A stretch of DNA of 64,000 nucleotides from Exiguobacterium profundum (GTDB lineage Bacteria > Bacillota > Bacilli > Exiguobacteriales > Exiguobacteriaceae). Positions 1-8,801 of this stretch are shown here, piece after piece (the stretch's first letter is position 1; each line of letters starts with the position of its first letter). The translations under genes were made by a program, and so were the position numbers. The DNA lies in NCBI RefSeq assembly GCF_001909285.1, contig NZ_MRSV01000001.1, positions 1,197,331 through 1,261,330 on the forward strand, given 5' to 3'. The notes below the pieces were generated by a model. That model did no database searches and was not told the origin of the DNA. It saw only the letters and a list, made by a program, of their open reading frames with translations.

Positions 1-339
1 CTTTCAGATATGACAGCTACTGGTCTTTCTGTTGATACAGTTGACATCGAAACACAAACAGGTGCTAACAGCGCAATCACTGTTATCAACAACGCAATTG
101 AAACTGTATCTTCTGAGCGTGCGAAACTCGGGGCAACACAAAACCGTCTTGAGCACACAATCAACAACTTGAACGTTGGAGCTGAAAACCTTCAAGCTGC
201 TGAATCACGTGTACGTGACGTAGATATGGCGAAAGAAATGATGAACTTCACGAAAAACAACATCTTGAACCAAGCTGCACAAGCAATGCTTGCTCAAGCG
301 AACCAACAGCCACAAGCTGTACTTCAGTTGTTACGTTAA
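1..339 (+). CDS. hag: Flagellin, C-terminal part (gene starts before the window)
   Basis: The reading frame is open from base 1 and ends with a typical flagellin C-terminus: the ERAKLGATQNRLEHTINNL helix, then AESRVRDVDMAKEMM and a final LQLLR. These residues form the D0/D1 coiled core of the filament, and the extreme C-terminus is the part bound by the FliS chaperone. The N-terminal D0/D1 region and any variable central domain lie outside the window. It is followed directly by a strong terminator and then by a glycosylation block, so it is probably the main filament protein and the likely substrate of the downstream Maf transferase. It differs clearly in sequence from the second flagellin at 15346-16248. 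Confidence 0.95.
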   Translation, partial: LSDMTATGLSVDTVDIETQTGANSAITVINNAIETVSSERAKLGATQNRLEHTINNLNVGAENLQAAESRVRDVDMAKEMMNFTKNNILNQAAQAMLAQANQQPQAVLQLLR

Positions 340-360
340 GATTCATTTAAAACCATATAA

Positions 361-397
361 AAAGGGAAACGGACATAAAGTCTGTTTCCCTTTTTTT
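361..397 (+). terminator. Rho-independent terminator of the flagellin gene
   Basis: An inverted repeat (361-373 with 381-393, loop of about 7) is followed by a run of seven T. It lies about 20 bases after the flagellin stop, so flagellin is probably transcribed apart from maf. Confidence 0.85.
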
Positions 398-423
398 AAA
401 TAAATTTGTCAGTCTATCGATAT
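397..423 (+). promoter_or_regulatory. Sigma-D-like promoter for the maf-pse block
   Basis: TAAA at 397-400 and ATCGATAT at 416-423 are 15 bases apart, close to the Bacillus flagellar sigma-D consensus TAAA-N15-GCCGATAT. The position, 60 bases before maf, suits a late flagellar promoter. The TAAA overlaps the end of the terminator. The assignment rests on two short motifs only. Confidence 0.5.
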
Positions 424-483
424 TCATATATTGAAATTGTATACTATATACAGATGAACTTTTAAAACATAAAGGAGTACCTT

Positions 484-2385
484 ATGTCACAACTGCGAAA
501 CATCGTAAAAGAGCTTCGGGACATCTCAAATCAAGTTGTCCTCTTAGTTGAAAACGAAAAGTGGGATGTCCTCGACGAGATTGTGGGAATCATTCGACTA
601 TTTGGCGAAAATATTCATTCTAATGGAATTCGTACAGTAGAACATGTATCGGATCTCCAAGCCATCAAGAAAGAGAATTTACAACTGTATGTCAATGTTG
701 TCTATGATAATTTGCAATTATTAATTACAGAATATGAAGCATTAATAGAAGTAGAACATCAGAATCAAATCGTCTTCCCGTTCCGCTATCATGAGAACGA
801 GATGGCTCTTATAAAGCAGAACGATAGTAGCCACTATTTTGTGAGTGAAACGCTTTTAGAGTTTGAGCGGTTGCGAGCCGAGATTGCTGATGACACGGAA
901 GCTATTATCCTTTTAGGGTATGGAAGTGGGCTGTTTCATGCTGAATTGATAAAACAATATCATGTCTTGACGATTGATCCCCTCAACTTACCGTCAAATA
1001 TTAAAAGTGATTCAGTCTTGTCTTTTCTTGATTCGCAAGACGATTATAAAACGTTATTGCAATCAAAGTTTCAATCGTTTATTGGTTTGAAAACGGAAGT
1101 TATTAAACATCCACTTTATGAGGATACAAAAACGTTACTTGAATTATTAAAATTGGTTCGAAATTATTTGAGCGAAAGTCGAATTGATTTAACGACACGT
1201 AAAGTGTACACGGAGAGCTGGTATCAAGAATCGTTTCAAAATGCGAGCTACCTAAACCGGCATTCAGATCGTCTTTTTAACATCGATTGTCTCAAACATA
1301 AATATAAAGGAAGCCATGCGCTAATGATTGCAGGGGGGCCTTCACTAGAAGATGCAATCCCTTATCTTAAACAGGCTCAGCACGCTTACTATATCATTGC
1401 GATTGGTCAGACAGTTAAAGTTTTACTGGAGAATGAAATCCGACCGGACTTTGTCATATCGATTGACGCTGGTGAAGCTAACGCTCATTTCTTCAACGAT
1501 ATTGAAATTGATGTCCCACTTGTCTATTCGTTACAAGTGAATCATCAGATTCCACAACGAGCAAAGGGGTTACTTGTCCCTTATGCTGATGCCAAGATTA
1601 CACAAGATTTGCTACCTTATACAAAAATAGTTTTCAGTACGTACCCTACGGTGGCGTTAGCAGCGGTTGCATTTGCGAACTATTTGGACTTTGATTCAAT
1701 TGGATTGATCGGACAAGATTTAGCATTGCGAGAAGGTGAATATTATAGTGCTTCGGTCAAACAAGCTTCTTCAAACGATGGTCAGTTCACTAAAACGTTA
1801 TATGACGTACCATTGAATAATGGTGAGATGGGGAAAACCACACCAATCTTATTTGGTTTTTTAACTAGTTACCAAGCATTAATCAAGTCACAGCTCGGAT
1901 TAAAAGAAAAACTAGTCAACTACGCGGAGAAAGGTGCTCGAATTGAGGGAGTTTCGTATCAATCCCTTGAAAGGCTCCACACCACACCGATTCAAAAACA
2001 GAAACTTGAACAAGTCAAAGAATCAGAATTGAATGTCCCGATTGAGCATGTACAACAATTACTTGATAGTGTGAGCGAACGATTGCAAATGCTTGAAAAA
2101 CGATTGGGTCGCGCTATAAATCAAAAAGCGGTCACCATCGATGAGTTTGAAAAAATGCTACGGGATTGGGATGCGATGATTGAAGCGCCATCTTTCCGCA
2201 CACATATCATGCCGCTTCAACTCGTCAATTTATTAATCATTCAAAATAAAATTAAATTCCATAATCGATATAATCGAACGAGTGCATTACGTCTTTCGAT
2301 TTTGTCGCGAATGTTTGAGTCGATTCAAGAACTACAAACTCAACTTCACACGATAAAACAAGCGTATGCAGAAACCATTAAGTAA
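484..2385 (+). CDS. maf: Motility accessory factor (Maf), nonulosonate transferase acting on flagellin
   Basis: A 633-residue protein with the DUF115/MAF_flag10 core: ALMIAGGPSLEDAI, a pattern shared with MptE-like pyrophosphokinases, followed by AIGQTVKVLLENEIRPDFV and DAGEAN, then a glycine-rich IGLIGQDLAL stretch. Maf proteins of Gram-positive and Campylobacter-type bacteria transfer CMP-activated pseudaminic or legionaminic acid to Ser/Thr of flagellin. The start at 484 has an AAAGGAG ribosome site eight bases upstream. It heads a co-directional run with the pse genes, which make the donor sugar. The N-terminal 250 residues are poorly conserved in the family. Codon use is AT-leaning compared with the housekeeping genes downstream. 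Confidence 0.88.
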   Translation: MSQLRNIVKELRDISNQVVLLVENEKWDVLDEIVGIIRLFGENIHSNGIRTVEHVSDLQAIKKENLQLYVNVVYDNLQLLITEYEALIEVEHQNQIVFPFRYHENEMALIKQNDSSHYFVSETLLEFERLRAEIADDTEAIILLGYGSGLFHAELIKQYHVLTIDPLNLPSNIKSDSVLSFLDSQDDYKTLLQSKFQSFIGLKTEVIKHPLYEDTKTLLELLKLVRNYLSESRIDLTTRKVYTESWYQESFQNASYLNRHSDRLFNIDCLKHKYKGSHALMIAGGPSLEDAIPYLKQAQHAYYIIAIGQTVKVLLENEIRPDFVISIDAGEANAHFFNDIEIDVPLVYSLQVNHQIPQRAKGLLVPYADAKITQDLLPYTKIVFSTYPTVALAAVAFANYLDFDSIGLIGQDLALREGEYYSASVKQASSNDGQFTKTLYDVPLNNGEMGKTTPILFGFLTSYQALIKSQLGLKEKLVNYAEKGARIEGVSYQSLERLHTTPIQKQKLEQVKESELNVPIEHVQQLLDSVSERLQMLEKRLGRAINQKAVTIDEFEKMLRDWDAMIEAPSFRTHIMPLQLVNLLIIQNKIKFHNRYNRTSALRLSILSRMFESIQELQTQLHTIKQAYAETIK

Positions 2386-2426
2386 CAAGTAGCGCCAATC
2401 ATATATTTATTAGACATTGTGCATGA

Positions 2427-3410
<984 letters not shown>

Positions 3411-3451
3411 GGAAGACGGCATAGTCATTTTTTGATGAGAGTAAGTTTAGA

Positions 3452-4624
3452 GTGATTGATCAACCTGTAAGAAACACGTTTCTGCCTTATGGCAGACAAT
3501 GGATCGATGAAGAAGATATTCAAGCTGTGGTCGACACGTTACGAGGTGACTTTTTAACAACTGGTCCTGCTGTTGATGAGTTTGAACAAGCAATCGCTCA
3601 GTATGTTGGAGCTCGATATGCTGTCTCCTTTTCTAATGGGACGGCCGCCCTACACGGTGCCTGTTTTGCAGCAGGAATTGGTGAAGGGGATGAAGTAATT
3701 ACCACTCCGATGACATTTGCAGCTAGTGCGAATTGTGTTCTTTATCAAAAAGGAATACCTGTATTTGCTGACATTGATCCAACGACGTATAACTTAGACC
3801 CGAATGCGATTGAACAAGCCATCACTCCACGCACAAAAGCCATCATCCCTGTCCACTTTACAGGTCAACCTGCAGCGATGCAGGAGATTCATCGAATTGC
3901 CGAACAACATGACTTAGTCGTCATTGAAGATGCGGCTCATGCGTTAGGTGCCACCTATCAAGGGAAACGAATCGGTGCACTAAGTGATATGACGATGTTT
4001 AGTTTTCATCCTGTTAAACATATTACTTCGGGTGAAGGTGGAATCATCACGACAAATGATGAAGTGTATTATCGTAAATTATTACAATTTCGGACCCATG
4101 GAATTACAAAAAGTGCTGAACAGTTAGTTGATCACCATGGTCCTTGGTACTACGAAATGCAGTTTTTGGGTTTCTTTTATCGAATGACAGATATTCAAGC
4201 TGTCCTTGGAACAAGCCAATTGAAGAAGATTGAACGATTTATTGAGTTACGAAAATACTATGTTTCTTTATATAATGAGGCATTTCGCGAGTTATCTGAA
4301 ATTACGATACCGCATCAAGATGAAAGTGGAGAGTCCAGCTGGCACTTATATATCATTCGCTTAAATCAAAACCGGTTAAACGGTTCACGGAAAGAACTAT
4401 TTGAGGCCTTATTAAATGAAAACATTGGAGTCAACGTCCACTATATTCCTGTTCATTGGATGCCATATTATCAAGAGCTAGGGTATGAAAAAGGGATTTG
4501 TCCACACGCAGAAACGCTATATGAAGATATCATTACACTCCCTCTATTTCCTGCGATGACTGAGGAAGATGTGTACGATGTGATCGATGCGGTGAAAAAA
4601 GTGTTAAAACGATATGGGAAGTGA
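3452..4624 (+). CDS. pseC: UDP-4-amino-4,6-dideoxy-AltNAc transaminase, PseC
   Basis: A 390-residue PLP-dependent aminotransferase of the DegT/DnrJ/EryC1 family. It aminates C4 of the PseB product. Motifs: SNGTAALHGA for the cofactor phosphate, EDAAHALGATY, and FSFHPVKHITSGEGG, in which Lys189 is the Schiff-base lysine. The start codon is GTG at 3452; no earlier start gives the expected N-terminus (RNTFLPYGRQWI). The gene sits between PseB and the cytidylyltransferase and ends three bases before the next start, so translation is probably coupled. Confidence 0.93.
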   Translation: MIDQPVRNTFLPYGRQWIDEEDIQAVVDTLRGDFLTTGPAVDEFEQAIAQYVGARYAVSFSNGTAALHGACFAAGIGEGDEVITTPMTFAASANCVLYQKGIPVFADIDPTTYNLDPNAIEQAITPRTKAIIPVHFTGQPAAMQEIHRIAEQHDLVVIEDAAHALGATYQGKRIGALSDMTMFSFHPVKHITSGEGGIITTNDEVYYRKLLQFRTHGITKSAEQLVDHHGPWYYEMQFLGFFYRMTDIQAVLGTSQLKKIERFIELRKYYVSLYNEAFRELSEITIPHQDESGESSWHLYIIRLNQNRLNGSRKELFEALLNENIGVNVHYIPVHWMPYYQELGYEKGICPHAETLYEDIITLPLFPAMTEEDVYDVIDAVKKVLKRYGK

Positions 4625-4627
4625 AAA

Positions 4628-5365
4628 ATGGCTATGAAAACGGTGGCGATTATTCAAGCACGGATGGGCTCAACGAGGCTTCCTGGGAAAGTATTGATTA
4701 AACTGCAAGGTCGCACGGTGCTTGACCATGTGATTACTCGAGTAAAACAAGCGAAATTAATTGATGAAATCATCGTTGCAACGACAACTTTGAGTGAAGA
4801 CGATGTATTGTCGGAGGAAGCAAAGCGATATGGTGTTCGTGTGTATCGAGGAAGTTCAGATAACGTACTGAGTCGATACTATGAGGCAGCTATGGAAGCC
4901 GAAGCTGATGTGGTGATTCGAATCACTTCAGATTGTCCCTTGATAGATCCTTTCGTAATAGACCAAATGATTGAAACGTATCATAATAATCGATACGACA
5001 TTGTAACAAATGCGGGCCAGGATTTGAGTAAAAGAACATTTCCACGAGGTTTAGATATTGAAATTTTCTCGAGTGAATTACTAAGCGATGCATTTAATAA
5101 CCATAGTGAAGATTATCATATAGAACATGTTACACCCTATATGTATGAAAAAAGTCAAAATGTATATCATCATATTAACCCAATAAATGCATCGAACTAT
5201 CGATTGACTTTAGATACTGAAGAAGACTTAGAACTGATTACAAGCATATATAAGAAACTTTATACAGGAACTCACTCATTTTATTTATCTGAAATTTTAA
5301 ATCTATTGGAAAATAACCCAGATCTAAGTATCATCAATTCTCATAAAAAAAAAAAAAAATATTAA
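4628..5365 (+). CDS. pseF: SpsF-like cytidylyltransferase, likely CMP-pseudaminic acid synthetase (PseF role)
   Basis: The N-terminal AIIQARMGSTRLPGKVL is the nucleotide-binding signature of SpsF/PseF-type cytidylyltransferases. Also seen are RGSSDNVLSRYY and RITSDCPLIDP, the last carrying metal-binding acidic residues. In pse loci of Gram-positive bacteria this SpsF-type enzyme takes the place of the Campylobacter PseF and activates the finished sugar with CTP; the specific substrate is inferred from the neighbours. ATG codons at 4628 and 4634 are both possible starts. The C-terminus is KKKKKY, encoded by a 15-A run (5345-5359) that may be a sequence artefact, so the true C-terminus is uncertain. 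From about the middle of this gene the sequence becomes distinctly AT-rich. Confidence 0.85.
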   Translation: MAMKTVAIIQARMGSTRLPGKVLIKLQGRTVLDHVITRVKQAKLIDEIIVATTTLSEDDVLSEEAKRYGVRVYRGSSDNVLSRYYEAAMEAEADVVIRITSDCPLIDPFVIDQMIETYHNNRYDIVTNAGQDLSKRTFPRGLDIEIFSSELLSDAFNNHSEDYHIEHVTPYMYEKSQNVYHHINPINASNYRLTLDTEEDLELITSIYKKLYTGTHSFYLSEILNLLENNPDLSIINSHKKKKKY

Positions 5366-5394
5366 TGTAGATCTGACAAAGGATATGTATTTGT

Positions 5395-6366
5395 ATGAAT
5401 ATTATAATTTTCACTGAGGGTGGAAACGATAACGGATTTGGTCATATTTCTAGATGTAGTGCATTATATGATGAAATTGTATTGAGGGGATTGAATGCAA
5501 AACTCATTGTTAATACCGATTTAGAAAGAATTGAAATGTTATCCAATAAAGAATATGAGATAGCTGATTGGTTATCTTTATCCTATCTTGAAAGGAATTC
5601 ATTTGACCAAACATATTGCATCATTGATTCATATATTGCTGATATAGAAGTGCTTGAATATATTAAGTTAAAATCAGTTAATTGTATGTATATTGATGAT
5701 TACAATAGACTAAATTATCCAAAAGGAATTACTTTGACTCCTGCATTAATCAAAGAATCATCAGTTAAAAATAACGAGAATGAACTGAGCGGACCAGATT
5801 ATATTATTTTGCGTAAAGAATTCACTAACAAGCGAGAACGAATCATTAATGAGAAAAAAAAAAAAGTCCTTGTTACTCTAGGTGGATCAGACGCAAAAGG
5901 ATTGACAGAAGAAATAATCAAGAAAGTAATTCCCCATTTTCCATTATTCTCTTTTGATATAGTGTTAGGGAACGGAAAAAGCAGTCCTGAACTTATAGAC
6001 GAAAATAGAATCGAGAATGTAAATATTATTAATAATGCAAGTGCTTATGAAATGAAAGAGTTAATGATTGATTCCGATTTTTCTATTACTGCTGCTGGAC
6101 AAACTGTATATGAATTAACTGCTACGAATACTCCTTTCATACCAATCAAAACTGCTGAAAATCAACAAAACAATATAAATGGATTGTTTGATTTCAATGT
6201 AATTAATTGTTTGATTGACTCAGATGATCCTTTTTGGATTGAAATCTTACTTTTTGAGATTAATCGCTTAAAAACTTATGACAGTAGATTAGAGTTCTAT
6301 CATAGATCAAAAGGTTTAATTGATGGTCGTGGATGTAAGAGAATAGTTGATCGATTGTTAAAGTAG
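5395..6366 (+). CDS. pseG: UDP-2,4-diacetamido-2,4,6-trideoxy-altropyranose hydrolase, PseG
   Basis: A 323-residue GT-B-fold nucleotide-sugar hydrolase. The N-terminus EGGNDNGFGHISRC carries the PseG signature with catalytic His17. The middle has VLVTLGGSD and the C-terminal half AAGQTVYELTATNTP, the usual UDP-binding half. It removes UDP from the diamino (or N-formylated) altropyranose to give the free sugar used by PseI. A 12-A run (5854-5865) encodes KKKK before VLVTLGGSD. The gene is strongly AT-rich, unlike the flanking flagellar genes, which suggests separate acquisition. Start ATG 5395; the upstream region lacks an obvious ribosome site apart from AAAGGA about 16 bases away. Confidence 0.9.
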   Translation: MNIIIFTEGGNDNGFGHISRCSALYDEIVLRGLNAKLIVNTDLERIEMLSNKEYEIADWLSLSYLERNSFDQTYCIIDSYIADIEVLEYIKLKSVNCMYIDDYNRLNYPKGITLTPALIKESSVKNNENELSGPDYIILRKEFTNKRERIINEKKKKVLVTLGGSDAKGLTEEIIKKVIPHFPLFSFDIVLGNGKSSPELIDENRIENVNIINNASAYEMKELMIDSDFSITAAGQTVYELTATNTPFIPIKTAENQQNNINGLFDFNVINCLIDSDDPFWIEILLFEINRLKTYDSRLEFYHRSKGLIDGRGCKRIVDRLLK

Positions 6367-6380
6367 AGGTGTTTGTTGTA

Positions 6381-7223
6381 ATGAGGATGATATTTTGTGG
6401 TTTTGGTAAACTAGGAAAAGTTTGTTTAGATACTTTAATTCAAAACAAGTATGATGTTGTGTTTGTATTAACTCATAAAGACATGAGTGAGCATAGTGTG
6501 GATTCATACTGTGAAGTTAATAATATTCCCTATTCCTATATAGATGTAAGGAAAGAAGGAAATAAGCTACTGGAACAAATCTTAATCGAGAATTCTATCT
6601 ATCTAGTGAGTGTAAATTACAGATATATTTTACCTTCTAAAATCATTAATTCTGTGGAGGTGGCTATAAACCTTCATGGGTCATTATTACCAAAATATAG
6701 AGGAAGAACCCCACACGTTTGGAGTATCATAAATGGCGAAACATACAGCGGTGTTACTTCACACTTAATTGACGAAGGTGTAGATACTGGAAATATAATT
6801 AAGCAGATACGAATTAAAATTGAGGAAGATGATACTGGGTATGACTTGTTGATAAAGTTTAAAAAAGAATACCCGGACTTACTATTGGACTCTTTGACAG
6901 ATATACAGAGTGGAATATTGCCTAAAGTACAGAATGAAAGTCAAGGAAGTTACTTTGGAAGAAGAACTCCTGAAATGGGCTACATAGATTTTTTTAAAAA
7001 TACTTTTGAAGTAATTAATTTTGTGAGAGCACAAGCTAAACCATATCCAGGTGCTTATTATTATTTGAAGAATGGCAGTAAGATAATTATTCATAAAGTA
7101 ATTCAATGCTCTGATTCAATAAGTAACTTGGACAATATTGGCGTAATTGAGAAAATCGATAGTGACTACTATGTACGGTGTAAAGACAATGTTTTAAAAA
7201 TAGTTGACTATGAAATTATTTAA
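6381..7223 (+). CDS. Formyltransferase-fold sugar N-formyltransferase in the PseH position
   Basis: A 280-residue protein of the formyl_trans_N family (methionyl-tRNA formyltransferase and sugar N-formyltransferase fold). NLHGSLLPKYRGRTPHVW and the following GVTSHLIDEGVDTG carry the invariant Asn97, His99 and Asp135 that use 10-formyl-tetrahydrofolate. A tRNA formyltransferase is unlikely: the gene lies inside a sugar operon and resembles the sugar enzymes in size and motif spacing. No GNAT-type PseH acetyltransferase is present in the block, so this enzyme probably formylates the 4-amino group of the PseC product. The start at 6381 is preferred over GTG 6369 because GAGGTG at 6367-6371 serves as its ribosome site. 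Strongly AT-rich. Confidence 0.82.
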   Translation: MRMIFCGFGKLGKVCLDTLIQNKYDVVFVLTHKDMSEHSVDSYCEVNNIPYSYIDVRKEGNKLLEQILIENSIYLVSVNYRYILPSKIINSVEVAINLHGSLLPKYRGRTPHVWSIINGETYSGVTSHLIDEGVDTGNIIKQIRIKIEEDDTGYDLLIKFKKEYPDLLLDSLTDIQSGILPKVQNESQGSYFGRRTPEMGYIDFFKNTFEVINFVRAQAKPYPGAYYYLKNGSKIIIHKVIQCSDSISNLDNIGVIEKIDSDYYVRCKDNVLKIVDYEII

Positions 7224-7252
7224 ATGTGATTAACTACGAGGTGTGTATAAGA

Positions 7253-8296
7253 ATGCCTATTAATATTCAAGATATTTTTACAAAGAATTCTAAAAGTACA
7301 TTTATTATCGCGGAATTATCGGCGAACCATAATCAAGATATTCAGCTCGCACTTGATACAATAAAAGCTGCAAAGGATTCTGGTGCAGATGCAATTAAGT
7401 TACAAACTTATACTCCTGACACCATTACCATCCAATCAAGTAAAGAATATTTTACAATTAAAAGTGGTACGATTTGGGATGGTCGCACACTTTATGACTT
7501 GTACCAAGAGGCCTATACACCGTGGGAGTGGCATAAAGAGTTAATGGACTATGCAAAAGAGTTGGATATCGTTTGTTTTTCAAGTCCTTTCGACCCTACT
7601 GCTGTGGATTTATTAGAAAGCTTACAGGTACCTGCATACAAAATCGCTTCATTTGAAATCACTGATTTACCACTCATAGAATATGTTGCCTCCAAGAACA
7701 AACCAATCATCATTTCAACTGGAATTGCAACGCTTCAAGAAATTGAAGATGCAGTATCCGTTTGTCGTAAAGTTGGAAACGAGCAAATCATATTATTGAA
7801 ATGTACGTCAGCCTATCCAGCAAAAATTGAGGATGCGAATCTCGTAACGATGCAAAATATGAAAGAGACTTTCGGTGTCGAAGTCGGATTGTCGGATCAC
7901 ACGCTTGGAATCACTGCACCGATTGTGTCCGTTGCATTGGGAGCGAAGGTGATTGAAAAACATTTTATTTTAGATAAATCAATTGGTGGCCCAGACGCTA
8001 GTTTTTCTTTAGAGCCTCATGAGTTTAAAGCGATGGTCGATGCTGTTCGAGAAGCGGAACAAGCACTAGGGCGCGTCGACTATCAATAAAAAAAAAAAAA
8101 AGTGAAGAATCGTGAGTTCGCACGTTCTTTATTTGTTGTGAAAGATATTCAAGCTGGGGAAGTCTTCACGACTGAACATGTCAGGTCAATTCGTCCGGGA
8201 CATGGATTGGCTCCGAAACATATCGATTCCATTCTTGGTAAAGTGGCAAGAAAAGATATCGAGCGTGGAACACCAATGAGTTGGGATTTGATTTAG
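7253..8296 (+). pseudogene. pseI: Pseudaminic acid synthase PseI, interrupted by an in-frame TAA in a poly-A run
   Basis: The two parts are in the same frame: 7253-8086 encodes the NeuB/PseI barrel (IAELSANHNQDIQLALDTI, KLQTYTPDTIT, KCTSAYPA, GLSDHTLGI, EKHFILD), and 8090-8296 encodes the C-terminal SAF domain (REFARSLFVVKDIQAGEVF, RSIRPGHGLAPKH). Codon 279 is TAA (8087-8089), the start of a 14-A stretch (8088-8101). Without it the protein would be 347 residues, the normal length. The enzyme condenses PEP with the free sugar to make pseudaminic acid. The stop is probably a sequence artefact (see findings); if real, the SAF domain is lost. The start ATG 7253 has GAGGTG nine bases before it. 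It ends the sugar block. Confidence 0.85.
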
Positions 8297-8313
8297 TAAA
8301 TAAGATGATTGTC

Positions 8314-8340
8314 GAGGCGGCGGTTACGTCGCCTCTTTAT
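8314..8340 (+). terminator. Terminator after the pse block
   Basis: GAGGCG (8314-8319) pairs with CGCCTC (8330-8335) and is followed by TTTATTAT. The stem is short, so termination may be partial. Confidence 0.6.
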
Positions 8341-8365
8341 TATGTGTGAGAAAGAAGAAGAAACT

Positions 8366-8391
8366 TAAGGAAAAAGTATTTTGACCGATAT
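8366..8391 (+). promoter_or_regulatory. Sigma-D-like promoter of the flaG-fliD-fliS-fliT operon
   Basis: TAAG at 8366-8369 and ACCGATAT at 8384-8391, 14 bases apart, closely match the flagellar sigma-D pattern TAAA-N15-GCCGATAT. It lies 39 bases before flaG, where B. subtilis also has sigma-D control of this operon. Confidence 0.65.
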
Positions 8392-8429
8392 AAGAAATGA
8401 GACCATAACATGTGAGGGAGTAGAAGACT

Positions 8430-8801
8430 ATGAATCCGACCATTTCTGAAGTCAGACTTCACTTGCCTTCTTCTGTATTACCGTATGAGCAAACTAAAAA
8501 TGTGTTCGTTGAGGCCAATCAAACTCAACTCGCCGATGAAGGTATTGTTATTCTTCCGACGCCTCAACACATTACAAAGTTAGAGGCAGCGGTCGAGAAG
8601 GCGAATCAAGTCCTTGAAAAGCAACGTACCGGCTTGAAATTTATGAAGCACGAAAAACTGAATGATTATTATATTCAAATCGTCGATGCGAACAATGAAG
8701 TAATCCGTGAAATCCCAAGTAAAAAATCAATGGATTTCTTTGCGGCGTTTATGGAGTTTAATCATTTATTCGACGAACGAAAAAAAAAAAGGAGTGGGCA
8801 T
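8430..8801 (+). CDS. flaG: FlaG-family flagellar protein; its stop codon is missing here
   Basis: The first 118 residues form a FlaG (YvyC-like) protein: a variable N-terminus, then LKFMKHEKLNDYYIQIVD and NNEVIREIPSKK ending in FAAFMEFNHLFDER. FlaG influences filament length or FliD function and is normally a separate short protein just upstream of fliD. Here the expected stop falls inside an 11-A run (8780-8790). The frame stays open into fliD, giving an apparent 673-residue fusion. A single T to A change in a TAA codon would explain this. The ribosome site GGAG (8791-8794) for fliD is intact, so I treat flaG and fliD as two genes. Ribosome site GAGGGAG precedes the ATG at 8430. Confidence 0.8.

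Noticed and set aside
6369-6380. GTG 6369 as the start of the formyltransferase
   Set aside because: It would use part of the GAGGTG ribosome site; ATG 6381 has proper spacing from that site.
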